Shown here in pieces: positions 45,165 to 57,608 of a stretch of 64,000 bases of DNA. The notes under the pieces are model-generated. The model made no database searches. It saw only the letters and a list, made by a program, of their open reading frames with translations, and was not told the DNA's origin. The stretch spans positions 468,670 through 532,669 of the forward strand of contig JABYQU010000023.1 of assembly GCA_022264855.1 (NCBI GenBank), given 5' to 3'. This DNA is from Lenzites betulinus. Its lineage: Eukaryota > Basidiomycota > Agaricomycetes > Polyporales > Polyporaceae. Positions within the stretch are counted from its first letter, which is position 1, and every line of letters starts with the position of its first letter. Position numbers and translations under genes: made by a program.

Positions 45165-45546
45165 GGCTAAAGGGGAAAACTGGCAAGGGGAAGAGGGGGA
45201 AGCCAAGGCCAAACAGCTCACATTATATAGTGAAAATCCAGTGGCTATCAGATGATCGGGATCACTGATGGTATCGTGTGGTGATCATGATCACTAAAAC
45301 TCTCATGTGGTCCCTGATATCTATATATCACAATCACAGCACAGATATTTATGAAAATCAGCAGATACCTATGTCTCATAAATAACATTTATATCAAGTT
45401 ACATAATTAAATATACAGCCACGCCTGTCGGCACGCACATGCTGGAACTATGAGGGTTGGCCTAAACTAGTGCATAACGATTACTCCCACTTAATTAATC
45501 ATAGTCAGCAGAGCAACAGGGACTACCACGCATATGAGCATGAACA
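45165..45546. other. AT-rich upstream region of the BAH-like/PHD gene
   Basis: About 380 bp of AT-rich sequence precede the GC-rich repeat array. A TATATAG string lies near 45225 and may serve as the TATA box, about 55 nt upstream of the ATG. Confidence 0.4.
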
Positions 45547-46745
45547 CTATGTCTCCGGGAGACACATGCGAAGCCCCACCAGAGTTTCCCATGGTGCTCG
45601 ATGACTGGGCCGTGTCTCCGGGACATATGTCCGTTCATGAGGGCACCACACACTCATGAGATGGAGTCGCTGCGGTCCGAGGACACATGTGCATCCAGGA
45701 AACATGCCCGCGACGGCCAGAGAGCGGTCGCGAGATCGCGCATGTGTTGCGCCGTTCAAGTTCGAGGAAACAAAGCGCAGGCGTGTCTTCGGGAGACACG
45801 CGGGCGCGAAGGTGCAACAGTGCCCGCGAGACCACGCACTCGTCGCGCCCTCGAGATCGTTCCCGCGAACGCAAACGGCGCGATGCGACGCGGGAACGAT
45901 CTCGAGGGTGTGTCTCCGGGAGAAATGCGGGCGCAAGGGCCAGACATCGCGCACGTGTCGCGTCGTTCGCGTTTGCGGGAATGATGCGCAGCCATGTCTC
46001 CTGGAGACACGCGCGCGCGAGGGAGGGAGAGAGCCTGCGAGGAGATCGCGCCCGTGTCGCGCCGTTCGCGTTCGCAGGAATGATCTCGAGGGCGTGTCTC
46101 CGGGAGACACGCGCGTGCGAGGGCCAGAGAGCGCCCGCGAGATTGCGCACGCGTCGCGACGTTTGCGTTCGCAGGCACGACGGGTTGGCGTGTCTCCGGG
46201 AGACGCGCGCGCGCGAGGGAGAGAGAGAGCCCGCGAGGAGATCGCGCCCGCGTCGCGCCGTTCGCGTTCGCGGGAACGATCTCGAGGGCGTGTCTCCGGG
46301 AGACACGCGCGCGCAAGGGCCAGAGAGCGCGCACTCGAGATCGCGCGCGCGTGGCGACGTTCTCGTTCGCGGGAACGATGGGCTGGCGTGTCTCCGGGAG
46401 ACACGCGCGCGCGAGGGAGAGAGAGAGAGCCCGCGAGGAGATCGCGCCCGCGTCGCGCCGTTCGCGTTCGCGGGAACGATCTCGAGGGCGTGTCTCCGGG
46501 AGACACGCGCGCGCAAGGGCCAGAGAGCGCGCACTCGAGATCGCGCGCGCGTGGCGACGTTCTCGTTCGCGGGAACGATGCGCAGCCGTGTCTCCGGGAG
46601 ACACGCCTGGGCATGGGCCTGAGAGTGCCCGCGAGAGCGCGTCGCGTCCTTGGAGTGCGCCGGTCTGTAGGGGATGTGAGCTTATAGATATGGAATTTCA
46701 TCCTTCGCACGTTGGCGTGCCTCCGGGAGACACGCCGACGTGCTA
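45547..46745. repeat. GC-rich array of GTGTCTCCGGGAGACAC palindromes
   Basis: The palindrome (8-bp arms around one base) or close variants recur about every 100 bp; near-perfect copies start at about 46093, 46289, 46388, 46489 and 46588. Two 100-bp half-units alternate, so 46190-46390 and 46390-46590 are almost identical 200-bp units. Between palindromes are runs such as GATCGCGCCCGCGTCGCGCC and TTCGCGTTCGCGGGAACGAT. The outer units are diverged. GC and CpG content are very high. The long frames on both strands (up to 387 codons) arise from the repeat and are not genes. Confidence 0.85.
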
Positions 46746-48103
46746 GTCACTCCGGCGCCTACCCTCGCGAGATGGGGGCTTGGACACGGGCGCCGTCACA
46801 GCCGTCTTGCGAGTCTGTACACAACACAGATATACGGTACTACTATATTATTTGGAGTGCTTGATATGGCGCTACAGCCGGGAATACAGAAGAAGCTACT
46901 ACATCGTATCAAGGCGCTCGTTAGTCCGTTATGAAGTCACATCTAGGAGGTGCTTGTATTAGCGATCAACGCTCACGCAGGTAATAACGGCCGTCTCACC
47001 CGGTAGCGATGGGCGTACCGCGAAAGCGAGCGATCACGGCAAGGCTGAGCGCGTGCGAGGGGTTCCGGGAGACACGCATGCGCACAACCGCCGCGCACAG
47101 TATTTGACGGCCGCGGGCAGGTCGTCCCGGAGACATGGATAGCGACGAGACTGGACAAGGTCGTGGGGCGCGGTGATGTGCGGGGAGGGCTTCCCGGAGA
47201 CAGCGACGAGGACCAGACTGGTCAGTGTCAGCAACATCAAACAGGCGGATGGTGGACATACCCGAGGACGGCGGACCAGGACGAGATGCCTTGCCATTAT
47301 TCGCGATGGTACACTCAGAGTTCCACGGGCGTTGCTTACCGTTCGCGAATGCTCCGGAGGATGATCGCGATACAAACTGCGTCGGCACTGGGGTTAGTTG
47401 CGCACGAAACATAGGTTAGTTGGTGAATCGTCGTACCGTTCGTTGCCCTCCTCCCATCCCTACACGCACCAAAGTTCCGCGCACAGCGCCGGTGCCCAAT
47501 TCGCTCGAAGGGTAAGTTAGAGCTCTAGCAAGATTAGGATGACGATAAACACGAGTGAGTAGACGTGAACAGATAAACGAGCGTCCAACGTTAAGAGTGC
47601 AAAGGTGCCTGGTGAGAGAGAGCTTGGCATCAGGAGCCGCGAGATTAGAGATTAGAGTTAGGGTTGGAACTCCGCGCCTGGACCGGCTAGTTGACTGGTT
47701 AGTCGTCGTCCGCTTATGGCAATCGTAGTTATTCGCGCGTGCAACTGAAATCAACGCCCATTCACGCCGAAAACCTGCACCTCCCAACGCATTGACGCGA
47801 GCTCACAATATCTAAGATGATTATCGCGACGCTGAAACATGCGCTACCCTCACGTCGGACGACTTATCGGCGGATGGTGGCGGTAGATCGATCGGTCCTT
47901 CGGGCGCAGGGATGGCGGAGGAGCGGGATGCTGACTGGTATGGAGAATTGTACACGCGCGAATGAGTCCCATTATCTAACAATTCTCTAGCGGTCCAATA
48001 GTACTTCCGGTATACTGCTGGACTTATAAAACATGGCCACAAGGTGCGCAGGATCCCCCCGCTCCTCGAAACCCGTTCCCTGCGTCTAACAGCTACACTC
48101 AGA
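46746..48103. other. Spacer with scattered palindrome copies
   Basis: Single diverged copies of the CCGGGAGAC motif lie near 47070, 47132 and 47195 (GTTCCGGGAGACACG, CCCGGAGACATGG, TTCCCGGAGACAGCG). A short AGTTAGGGTTGG string is near 47655. Frames here show no family features. Confidence 0.5.
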
Positions 48104-51100
48104 ATGCCTACCGACCAGTATTTCGAGGCTTTCCTGCATATGGCGGCCTCGACCGATACATCCATGCCCGCGCCATTCTGCTGGCCTGAATGGCGCGAAT
48201 GCATAGCCGATACCGTACCCCCTTGGGCCCTCTCGGCCACCCCGTTGAACAGCGGCATGAGCCAGGATGTAATCGACAAAATAAAGGCCTTCGCACAGGG
48301 TTACTACGCGCTCTCCTCGGCCAAGGACCGCACCGCCTACTGTCAGCGTCGTGGTGCTCATAACAACCTCGCCGGTCGCGACGCGTTCATACGATACCTC
48401 GCTGACAAGTGGTCCGAGTGGGGAATCAACGAAACTGTCGACACATTGCTCAAGGACCACGATATCGACGTTTTTACTATGGCTGAACCTGGGATGGAAA
48501 AGGTACGTGCTGGATTCCTTGGCTATCAGGCATCACTCAAGCCCCCGCAGCTCTACCCTCTAGACCTCTCGCCCGCCGTCGCGCTCTACCGCGAACTCGC
48601 GGTGAGGTTCTTCGGAGACGACGCCTATCAGAACAGTCTCATGGTAAAGGAGCCAGCTACGCGTTTTGTCCGCACCCTGTGTGCCGGGTACTGGAAGAGG
48701 ATGCGCAACAAACTCACCCGCGAGCGCGCGGCCCTTAGGAAAGCGGAACAAACGGTAGAACGGGAGCGCAGCTGTAAGTGCATGCGTCATGGCGGAAATG
48801 CGCGCATACTGATATATCTAAAGCTTTCGAATCGCTGCCCCGTCCTACGGCATCGGCCGGAATGCGGTACATTCGCGCCCTCGAAACTTGGCTCAATCGC
48901 TTGAGCCGGTGGAAGGTCGATCACCTCGGGGACAAACACAGCCACGCCAAGGAAATATTGGAGGGCATACGTGACCAACTGCAAGGCATGCCCACCACCG
49001 CGTCGAAGAGTGAGTTCGCGAGTTTGCATCACAATCTAAACACATCGTAACCTGTTCACAGAACTGCCTGCTGCGCTTGCTGCCGCTCTGGCGACTCTTG
49101 CGACGCAGGAAGAATGCGCGCAGGTGCTGGGCTCGGTCATGGAGTTGATCGCCTGCCACAACCACGACGAGGAAGACCCGATCGTTCGCTCGACGAAGGA
49201 GGGGGACATGAAGGGCTGGAAGGAGGGCGTTGAGGAGTACCAAGCACTCCCCATATCGAAGCTCACTCGCGCGCTCGGCCTGACGAACTCCAACCTCCCT
49301 TTCTTCAACGAGAAGCAGGACGCGATTGGTGAGCTCGATGCATGGTCGGAGGAGGGACTCGCTGCTCTGCGCGTCGAAACCGCCGTACCGCTCGGCCCCA
49401 GGTGGCACCAGTGGGTGGGAATAGTCAAGATCATGGACAACCTGTTCGACAAGAAGAACATTCTCATCATGGACGACGTTGGCGTCGGAAAAACCCTCCA
49501 AGCCGTCGGAGCTATAGCCATGTACGAATACCAACGCCTGCATTACAAGACTCACGGAAAGTATACCGAGCGCTTTGGTGAGTGCTACGTTTACTGGACA
49601 ATTACGAGCGCTGACCCTGAGTTTTTGCCTAGCACGCGGTTCCAAGGAGAAGCTTCAGCTGAAGGCCGACACCCACGTGATCGTCGTTCCACCCGGGCTT
49701 AGCCACCAGTGGCTAATGGAGCTTCATCGCTACCTTCAACACGGCTCATTCAGTGTTCTGCCGTATACGAGCAGCTGCTCCGTTGAAGGTCGACGGGCGT
49801 TCTGGGAGCTCTACGCCTCCGTCCCCAAGCCAGCAATTATCCTCGCAACCAGCACCGTAGGTCTTACGCATTTTTTTCGCACACCGGAGACTCACCCGCT
49901 ACCTATAGGCAGTCAACTCCGATATGGAGGTTTATTTCCAGAAACCGATAAAAGGCATCCGACCCAGTCCGAGCCGATCATGCCCTCCAGGACTTGTCGA
50001 CAACACTCTATTTTCGCCAAATCGGCGCTTCGCTCTGATCGTCATCGACGAAGCGCACTACGCGCGTACGCAGAACAAATTCCGCATTGGGTGCGTGGAG
50101 TTGGCCTCGCTTGGTCGGATGACCATCGCCATGACTGCCACGCCCGTCATGACAACTCCAATGGTCAGTCCCTTTCTCCCGCAACTCGTCAGGTACTGCT
50201 GCTGAAAGCTCCTAGGATATCGTCAACATTGCTCGACTTCTCGAGATCCCTGGCATCATTGACTCAGAGATGCAAGAGTTCCGACGTAGGGTTGAGCGCG
50301 CGCGCCGCGAAGAACGGAAGAAACGCCGCGACGGGAAGGGCGAAGTCCGGCTCGCTCGCTCGGTCGCGCTAGGAAAGTACAGCAAAGCCCCCAATGTTGA
50401 CGATGTCAAGACGGCCAACCGCGAGTGGATCGCTCGTCTGCGCGAACGCTTCGAGGGATACATGATGCGTCGCACAGTGTGCTCGCTGGACAACACCGGC
50501 AACCCGATTTCCGGTCTTCCACCGTGGCTTGAATCATCAATACTTGTCAATCTTACCGACGAGGAGATGGATGTGCAACGGCGCCTGGCAGCTACTCTGG
50601 CAGAGGAAGGCGTGTCCGTGGCTTCCAAAGGAGTTCGGGTAAGTCATCTTGTCTCAGCTCGTGCTAGCGATACATGCAAAGTCTGTGTCCCGAAGACATG
50701 CTTGCTGTTCACGCGTGGAACACGCCAGGGAGCCTGTCTCCGGGAGGCTCGCCTGCGTGGCACGCCCTTATCGTGGATGTCCACGCTCGTCCGCGACGCA
50801 CCCGCCCTTTCCTGTGGGAAGAGCATGTCTCCGGGAGGCTCGCCTGCGTGGCACGCCCATATCGCGGATGTCCACGCTCGTCCGCGACGCACTCGCCCTT
50901 TCCTGTCGGAAGAGCATGTGTCCGGGAGGCTCCTCTGCGTGCGGCGCGCAGGTGACTGCGCGTTTCTACGAGGTGCTCACTTACCGCGGCTGAGAGCGTG
51001 CCTCCGCGAAACACGACATTGGTGCGCCTGGCATTGCGCTACACCAGTTGTGGGAGTGGGAGTGCGGATGGCGGGTCTCCGGGAGACACGTCCATGCTCA

Positions 51101-54100
51101 CTGTGTGATGTGCTCGTATCTACGACACGTCGCCAGCTGCACAGCGTCTGCGCATATACGCCGAGACAAGTGCCATCGACCGACCGGGGCTCCCGCTACC
51201 TTTCTTTAAGTACGTGTCCTGCGGAGCGGCTTTCGATACGTATGTGTTCAGACAAACTTCCTGCGACCCACGCTGTAAGTTCTCAACGGCGAACGTTCCG
51301 CGATCACAGTTTGCAACTCCCAGACACGCAGTGTGGCCACGGCGCGGTGGTTGGCGCGCATGGCGAATCCTTCTTCCTATGCGCGTGCGAGCGTGTCTCC
51401 CGGTGGCCCTCGATCCCGAGAGTACACGTCGGGACGTGCCGATTACTCATGCGGTAATCCCCCACACATGCGAGCGTCCATGACAGATACTTTGGGTTCC
51501 GCGTGCATAGAAACACTCACTGACCATTTCACAGAGCTTTTACCTCAAAATCCGACAAGCACTCCTGCACCCTGGTTTCTCCGGTCTTGCCGGACACCTT
51601 TTCGATAGCGCTGACATGTCGAAACCTTATTCGGAGCATCCGTCGACGAAAATCAACGCGGTCCTTCGGCTTCTCGACTGGCACCTCGAACATGTTTGTC
51701 GCCCCCCTGTTACCCTCAAAAACGACGAGTTGGTGCCTGCATCACCCGAGGCATGGTCATGGGACGCTGCTGGTGAAGAGTATCCGGAAGACAAGATTAT
51801 TGTTTACCTGGCGTTTCCCAGCCTTAATTGGCTGATTATCTCGGTATGTCTATGGCCACAGTCTTTCCTGAAGATCCCTTACGGACTTATTGCAGGCCCT
51901 CGAAGAGCGCTCCATCAAGTTCCAAGAGCTCAATGGGAACATGAACGCCACTCATCGTTCCGCCGCCCTCGCCGAGTTCCGGACAAACCCGGACTGCCAC
52001 GTTCTGTTGCTCTCCGGTGTCGGTATGTGCGGCCTTAATATGGCTTTCGCGAACATCATCATAATCGTCGTACGTTCGGGTCGCTGTCGTCGAAATACAG
52101 TCGTCTAATGCTTATTTTGTCATAGGACAACCTCTGGTCCGCACAAGAGGACCAGCAGCTGATCGGCCGGGTGTCCAGGTTCCCCCAGAAGAAGCCCGTC
52201 ACGATTTACCGCGTTATCGCTCGTCGTACGTCGGATGTTTTCCTCAACAACATCAGTTTCGAGAAGGGTACGCTGCACGAGGAATTCTCCGGGCTCGAGC
52301 CCACTCTGCGTACGTGTAGTCGATCGAACTTGACTGCAGTATACTTATGCTTCGCACAGGTCGTGCATTTGAACCGTCGAGCGGGGACGAAGACTCTGAT
52401 TCTGAGGATTCCACCGATGAAGCTGATCACAACCAAGCGGGGCCCTCGAGAGTCACCGTGACGAAGGCGCCTCGCGAACGGGGCACGACTACCGAGGAGA
52501 CGACGTCAGGTCGCAGCAAGAAGACATCGAGTGCTCGCGGTCGCGCGAAGAAGACCACCACCGCTCGCCGCGCGAGTAAGAAAACATCTGATACACCGTT
52601 GATAGATTTGGCCTCCAAAGACGCATTTCAGGCGGCAGCAAAAGCGAAGGCCCTTACCACACGTGCGAGGAAGACGTCCAAAAAGGTAGCTGTAAAGAGC
52701 GCGCCAACGGTAGAGAGCTCTGACGACGACAATCCGGTCTTCAATGCTACTAGCGGGTCCAGGCAGCCGCAGTCGCCATCGTCTCCCCCGCATGCGCCCC
52801 TTCCGCCTCCGAGTCCGCCTCCCTCGTCGACGTCCCCGGCTCTGCCCCCCTCGTCGACGGCCGCGCATCCGCCTCCGCCCCCCTCTTCGACCCCCCGGCC
52901 TCCACCTCCGTCGTCGACGACCGCGCCTCCGCCTCCGCCTCCCTCGTCGACGGCCGCGCATCCGCCTCCGCCCCCCTCTTCGACCCCCCGGCCTCCACCT
53001 CCGTCGTCGACGACCGCGCCTCCGCCTCCGCCTCCCTCGTCGACGGCCGCGCATCCGCCTCCGCCCCCCTCTTCGACGGCCGCGCAACCGAGTCCGCCTC
53101 CGTCGACGCCCCCGCCTCCGCCTTCCTCGTCGACGACCGCGCATCCGCCTCCGCCTCCCTCGTCGACAACCGCACATCCGCCTCCACCTCCGTCGACGCC
53201 CCGGTCTCCACCTCCGTCGACGCCCCCGCCTCCGACGACCGCGCATCCACCTCCGCCTCCCTCGTCGACGGCCCCGTTTTCGCATTCCCCGTCTACGGCC
53301 GCACATCCGAGTCCGCCTCCTTCGTCGACGCCCCTGACCGCGCATCCGTCAGCGACGCCTCCGACACCGCCTCCCTCGTCGACCACCCCGGCTCGCCCTT
53401 CCTCGCCGCCGTCCCCTCTAGCCTCCCGGATCTCGGCTACACTCGGGGTGGCACACGCGTCCAATGCGTCGCACAGTAACTCACGCGAGGGGTCGATTAT
53501 CTTCCCGACCCCCTCTTCATCTCCTACCACGACCATGTCCGCCAACGCCGCATCGCAGAATGTGTCCTTAAGTGCAAGTGCGGGCGCTGATGCGTCGCGT
53601 GGACAGCGCGACCTCACCGCCTCTCGAAACGACGGCCACGCGTCAGCGATGAACGGAAGTGCCGTGAAAAGCGCGGTCCTCAACACCATACCCGCCAACA
53701 CGACCTCTGGCAGCCCTGGCGGGTCTGTTTCGAAGTCCGGGAACGGAGAATCGCCCTCCGCGCCTGGATTCCACGCGGCCAGCAGGATCCGCGCTGTCTC
53801 TTGCACTCCGCCAGTCGGTTCTAGCCAGCCCACCTCTGAGGCCACCTCTGCCACTTGCGCAGTCAAGGACGACGACGTCCCCGCGGGCTCACGCAACACA
53901 GCAGAGTCTTCCCTGCAAGACACGAAGGTACTCGCGACGCAGATGGGAAAGACCTCTTCGGCCCCAGGGGCATCTTGTAACGAGCATCGGACGCCCCTCT
54001 CGGCTGCTCCCAGAACCATAGCGACAGACAGTCCGACGGTAGGCTTGTCTACATGTTTCTACTCTCATATGTCTAACTCACTATCGCTACAGCCGAATGC

Positions 54101-54710
54101 TCCGATTACCTCCAACGCCACCAGTGGGGATGACCCCACAGCCCACCCCGACACTGCGGACGACACAGCGAGCTCGCGCGACGTTGTTGGGCACCGCGAA
54201 GGGCCCACATATAAATTTGCAGAGGACGCAGACCGGGACGGAGAAGCTGACGAGGACTACGGCACCAACGAGTTCGAAGACGCGTTCCCGCAGTACAACG
54301 CGGACGTCGACACCGAGACCCAGGTAGCAATGCAGGTGGATCCGGTTGCGCACGACGTCGGGCGGGACATCGCATCGGGGCCATCCTCTTCTCAAAGCGG
54401 GACCGCTCGCACGATGGCGTCCGACAAAGGAAAGGAACGCGCAGTTCCGCGCACTCGCGGCAGCACTCACCTCAGCGATACGGAGGACCCCGATGGCCGC
54501 CAACCAAAGCGTCACAAAAGCGCGGGTAATAGCGACTCGGCGCAGCTTCTCGCACAGTACATGCGGCCTGCCACCCGCAATCAGGTCGCTATGCTGGGTT
54601 TAGGACAGAACACGCGCCCTGCCAACCTCGCAGGACTTCCTCCCGCGGGTGGCTCGTCGCGAGGTGGCAAGAGGGGAGGAGCATCTCGCCACCTTAGTAC
54701 TCGCAAATGA
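48104..54710 (+). CDS. SNF2-family DNA-dependent ATPase with proline/serine-rich tail
   Basis: This is a very large protein (well over 1,500 residues) with intact frames. The ATG at 48104 gives MPTDQYFEAFLHMAASTDTS. A helical N-terminal region precedes the SNF2 motor: motif I LIMDDVGVGKTLQAVG, Ia VIVVPPGLSHQWLMEL, II LIVIDEAHYART, III IAMTATPVMTTP. Then come EGYMMRRTV, motif IV KIIVYLAFPSLNWLI, V LLLSGVGMCGLNMAFAN and VI DQQLIGRVSRFPQKKPVTIY. SNF2 proteins move nucleosomes or other DNA-bound proteins. The C-terminal 790 residues are low-complexity, with lysine-rich SKKTSSARGRAKKTT, then proline repeats and an acidic patch, ending SRGGKRGGASRHLSTRK. I count about a dozen introns, one of them 896 nt and filled with repeats, the others short. 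Confidence 0.85.
50639..51534 (+). repeat. Repeat-filled 896-nt intron of the SNF2 gene
   Basis: The donor GTAAGTC (after GGAGTTCGG) and acceptor CATTTCACAG join ...SKGVR to SFYLKIRQ in frame, so this is an intron, many times longer than its neighbours (50-60 nt). It contains a 91-bp tandem repeat (GTCTCCGGGAGG at 50736 and 50827, GTGTCCGGGAGG at 50918) and further diverged copies near 51000, 51074 and 51394. The repeat core is the same palindrome seen in the flanking arrays. Confidence 0.75.
52849..53095 (+). repeat. 31-codon proline-rich repeat inside the SNF2 tail
   Basis: A 93-bp unit starting GACGGCCGCGCATCC recurs at 52856, 52949 and 53042. It encodes TAAHPPPPPSSTPRPPPPSS and similar. 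Shorter degenerate copies continue to about 53400. The near-identity of the units points to recent expansion. Confidence 0.8.
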
Positions 54711-55261
54711 CACTATCCCCGCTAATCGTCTCCGCCTTCCGTTTGTGCAGGACATAGAGTTCTTCTGCTTACCGAATGTACAGTAGACTACTCAAATACA
54801 CGTATCGCACTCATATTATGGTTCTCTCACATGGCACTGTCCCGCAGTCCGACACAGCGCGCGGCTGGATGGCCCAGGTCCCCAACATATATTGATGTTT
54901 CGCCATTAACCGTAACTAATAAACATGTACTTCCTTGGCCAGATGAGAGAGTAACTCTCCCAGTCTGAATTAAAATGCGTGCAGTTGGCTCGGCTTGTCA
55001 CCGGCATACACGGCTCTTATATTTGGATAGCAGTTGCGCCGAACTTTGGGAGTCCGATGTTCATTTCATTGAAGGTGTCGACCCGAGCGATAGCATGGCG
55101 GGCTAATGTACGCAGCCCTCCTGTATGCTGTATCGCGCGATGTTCAGCTCGTTGGCATGACGGTGGAACCGAGATACACCTAGGGACTTGATTGTCAGTA
55201 ACCGCCGACTCGCAGTACGTCCACAAGCGAACTAACACGGGACACATGGAAGTCCTATCGC
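54711..55261. other. Intergenic region
   Basis: This is the 3' flank of the SNF2 gene. No gene or repeat is recognised. Confidence 0.4.
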
Positions 55262-57000
55262 GTCTCGCCTACCCGGTAGGCGTGTGTCCCGGAGTCTCGC
55301 CTGCGCCGTGTGGATAGAGGGATGCAGAACCTGACCGCGGTCGGTATCTCGGAGGTTAGTTTCAGTCTAGAGCATTCGCGTGTTTCCTGGAACCACGTAC
55401 CTGTGTGCAGCCGGCGTTCTGCCACTCCACCCTCAACGGACACCCGCTATCTGTTCGTGTCGACGAACTTGAAGTCCGCTGTCGAGTCATCCAGAACTGT
55501 CTGTATCTGATTAAGCTCCTCGTTAGTCCGAGCTATTAACGCCATCAACTCTTCGAGTACCTCACCCACTACCTTTAAGCGGTCGCGGATGCTCGCCGGA
55601 GTATGAGGGCGCGCTGGGCCGCGTCGCTTGAATGAGCCACCCCGAGTCTCTTCGTTGGCCCACCGAGGAGGACGCCGACAGGGTCAACGTCGTAAGACGT
55701 GCTGGACCGAGTGGCGACGGCGGGCCACCCGGAGTCTCGCTGGCGCCATGTTGATCGCGGTGGGCACTAGCTGACCGTGCGTCCAGACGCCAGTCGCAGA
55801 CGTCCGTGGGGTCCTTCAGTGTGTGGAGCATTCGCGTCTTTCCTGGAAAAACATACCTGTGTGCAGCCTCTGTGCTGTAGTCTGCCGAAGCCTACGAGGC
55901 GGCGCCTAGGGTGTGTCGCGCGGGCGGGCCACCCGGAGTCTCGCCGAGGTTACGTCGAGAGGGACGCCGACACCGTCCACATTTTATGACGCGCTGGGCC
56001 GAGTCGCGACGGCGGGCCACCCGGTGTCTCGCCTGTGCGATGGTGATCGCGGTTGGTATAAGTTGACTGCGCGGGCAGACGGCAAGCGCATTCGCATATT
56101 TCCTGGAATCACGTACCTATGTACGGCCTTATTTCAGTGAATGCAAACTGCCAACGCGTATGATGGCGCGCTCAGTGGTCGTGTCGCGTCGCGTCGCCGG
56201 GCCACCCGGAGTCTCGCCTATGCGATGGTGGTCGCGGTGGGCATTGGTTGACCGCGCGTCCAGACGCCAGTCGCAGACGTCCGTGGGGCGTTCAGTGTGT
56301 GGAGCATTCGCGTCTTTCCTGGAAAAACATACCTGTGTGCAGCCTCTGTGCTGTAGTCTGCCGAAGCCTACGAGGCGGCGCCTAGGGTGTGTCGCGCGGG
56401 CGGGCCACCCGGAGTCTCGCCGAGGTTACGTCGAGAGGGACGCCGACACCGTCCACATTTTATGACGCGCTGGGCCGAGTCGCGACGGCGGGCCACCCGG
56501 TGTCTCGCCTGTGCAATGGTGATCGCGGTTGGTATAAGTTGACCGCGCGGGGCTCCGACAAGCGCATTGCGTATTTCGTGGAAGCACATACCTATGTAGT
56601 CCTGGAGTTCAGAGACTGGGAACCGCCAACGCGTATGATGGCATGCTCGGTGGTTGTGTCGCGTCGCGTCGGCGGGCCACCCGGAGTCTCCCTTGAGCGC
56701 TGTGGACCGCGGTCGGCACAAGTTGATGGCGCGTGCGCATGTCATGCACAGGCCTGAGGGCGTACATTAGATCTGTCACTTAGGGTTAGTTTCCGGAAAG
56801 GCACGTACCTTTGTGCAGCCTGACTTATGTGACTGCAACGCGTATGATAGCGCGCTTGACCGTTTCGCGTTGCCGGGCCACCCGGAGTCTTCATCGAGCA
56901 CTGTTAACTGCAGTGGCCAAAACTTGACTGCTCATATAAGTGCCAAGCATAGGCGTAGCACACTGCTTTGGATCTCAAAATCTATGTATTTTCTGGAAAG
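55262..57000 (+). repeat. Repeat block with two alternating motifs and a 476-bp duplication
   Basis: Motif 1, GGCCACCCGGAGTCTCGCC (also CCCGGTGTCTCGCC), occurs at about 55720, 55925, 56015, 56199, 56402, 56491, 56674 and 56877. Motif 2, TTTCCTGGAA followed by ACATACCTGTGTGCAGCC or similar, occurs at about 55383, 55840, 56099, 56316, 56574, 56795 and 56990. The segment from 55781 repeats almost perfectly from 56258, a period of 476-477 bp. No reading frame is conserved between copies in a way that suggests protein. Confidence 0.8.
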
Positions 57001-57608
57001 AACACTGTGAGAGAGCACACCCGGCCGTGTTGCGTGTACGGGATATTCGTATTTGTCCTTCATCCTGATCAGGTTGCATTAAATATAATTTACACAAGTC
57101 ACATTGGAACAGTTTTTATATAGTGCCACAATAGCAGCAGACCATAGCTACTCACATTACGTGGCAAGCCTTTTTCCTTGTGTCTTACATATCTAGGCTA
57201 TGAACTGCAGCCTAGATGCCTATATGGTTACAATTTCTAATATTATATTGCATAGTGGACCTTTGTTGGCCCGCTCCAAGCTTACATTGATTATTCTTTT
57301 TCTTATTACTACTTAATAAGCATATTTTATCCTCTGCGCAAGATTTTCTTACATATTTACTAATCTTTGTCCTCCTCATAGCTATCAACTTCTCCTTAGA
57401 TTAGATATAATATATTGATATATACTTATAATATTTGAGGTACGAAAATTGTTTTGGTAATTTATTGTCCCCTGATCGATGGCTAATTTGATGATCGTGA
57501 TTTTTGAATTTGATGGATATTGGTGCATCATATGCAAATAGCCATGGGGTATATATACCTGGCAGTGAGCAAAACTGTTCCCCTCCCTTTTCTTCTTCCT
57601 ACCACATC
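57001..57608. other. AT-rich region upstream of the 934-residue gene
   Basis: A sharp drop in GC content follows the repeat block. The region contains TATATATA at 57550-57557, about 55 nt upstream of the ATG at 57609, which I take as the TATA box. The rest is featureless. Confidence 0.45.

Noticed and set aside
45547..46710. Long frames (387, 343, 311, 299 and 282 codons) in the GC-rich array
   Set aside because: They exist on both strands and in several frames of a tandem repeat and simply restate the repeat unit; no non-repeat coding signal is seen.
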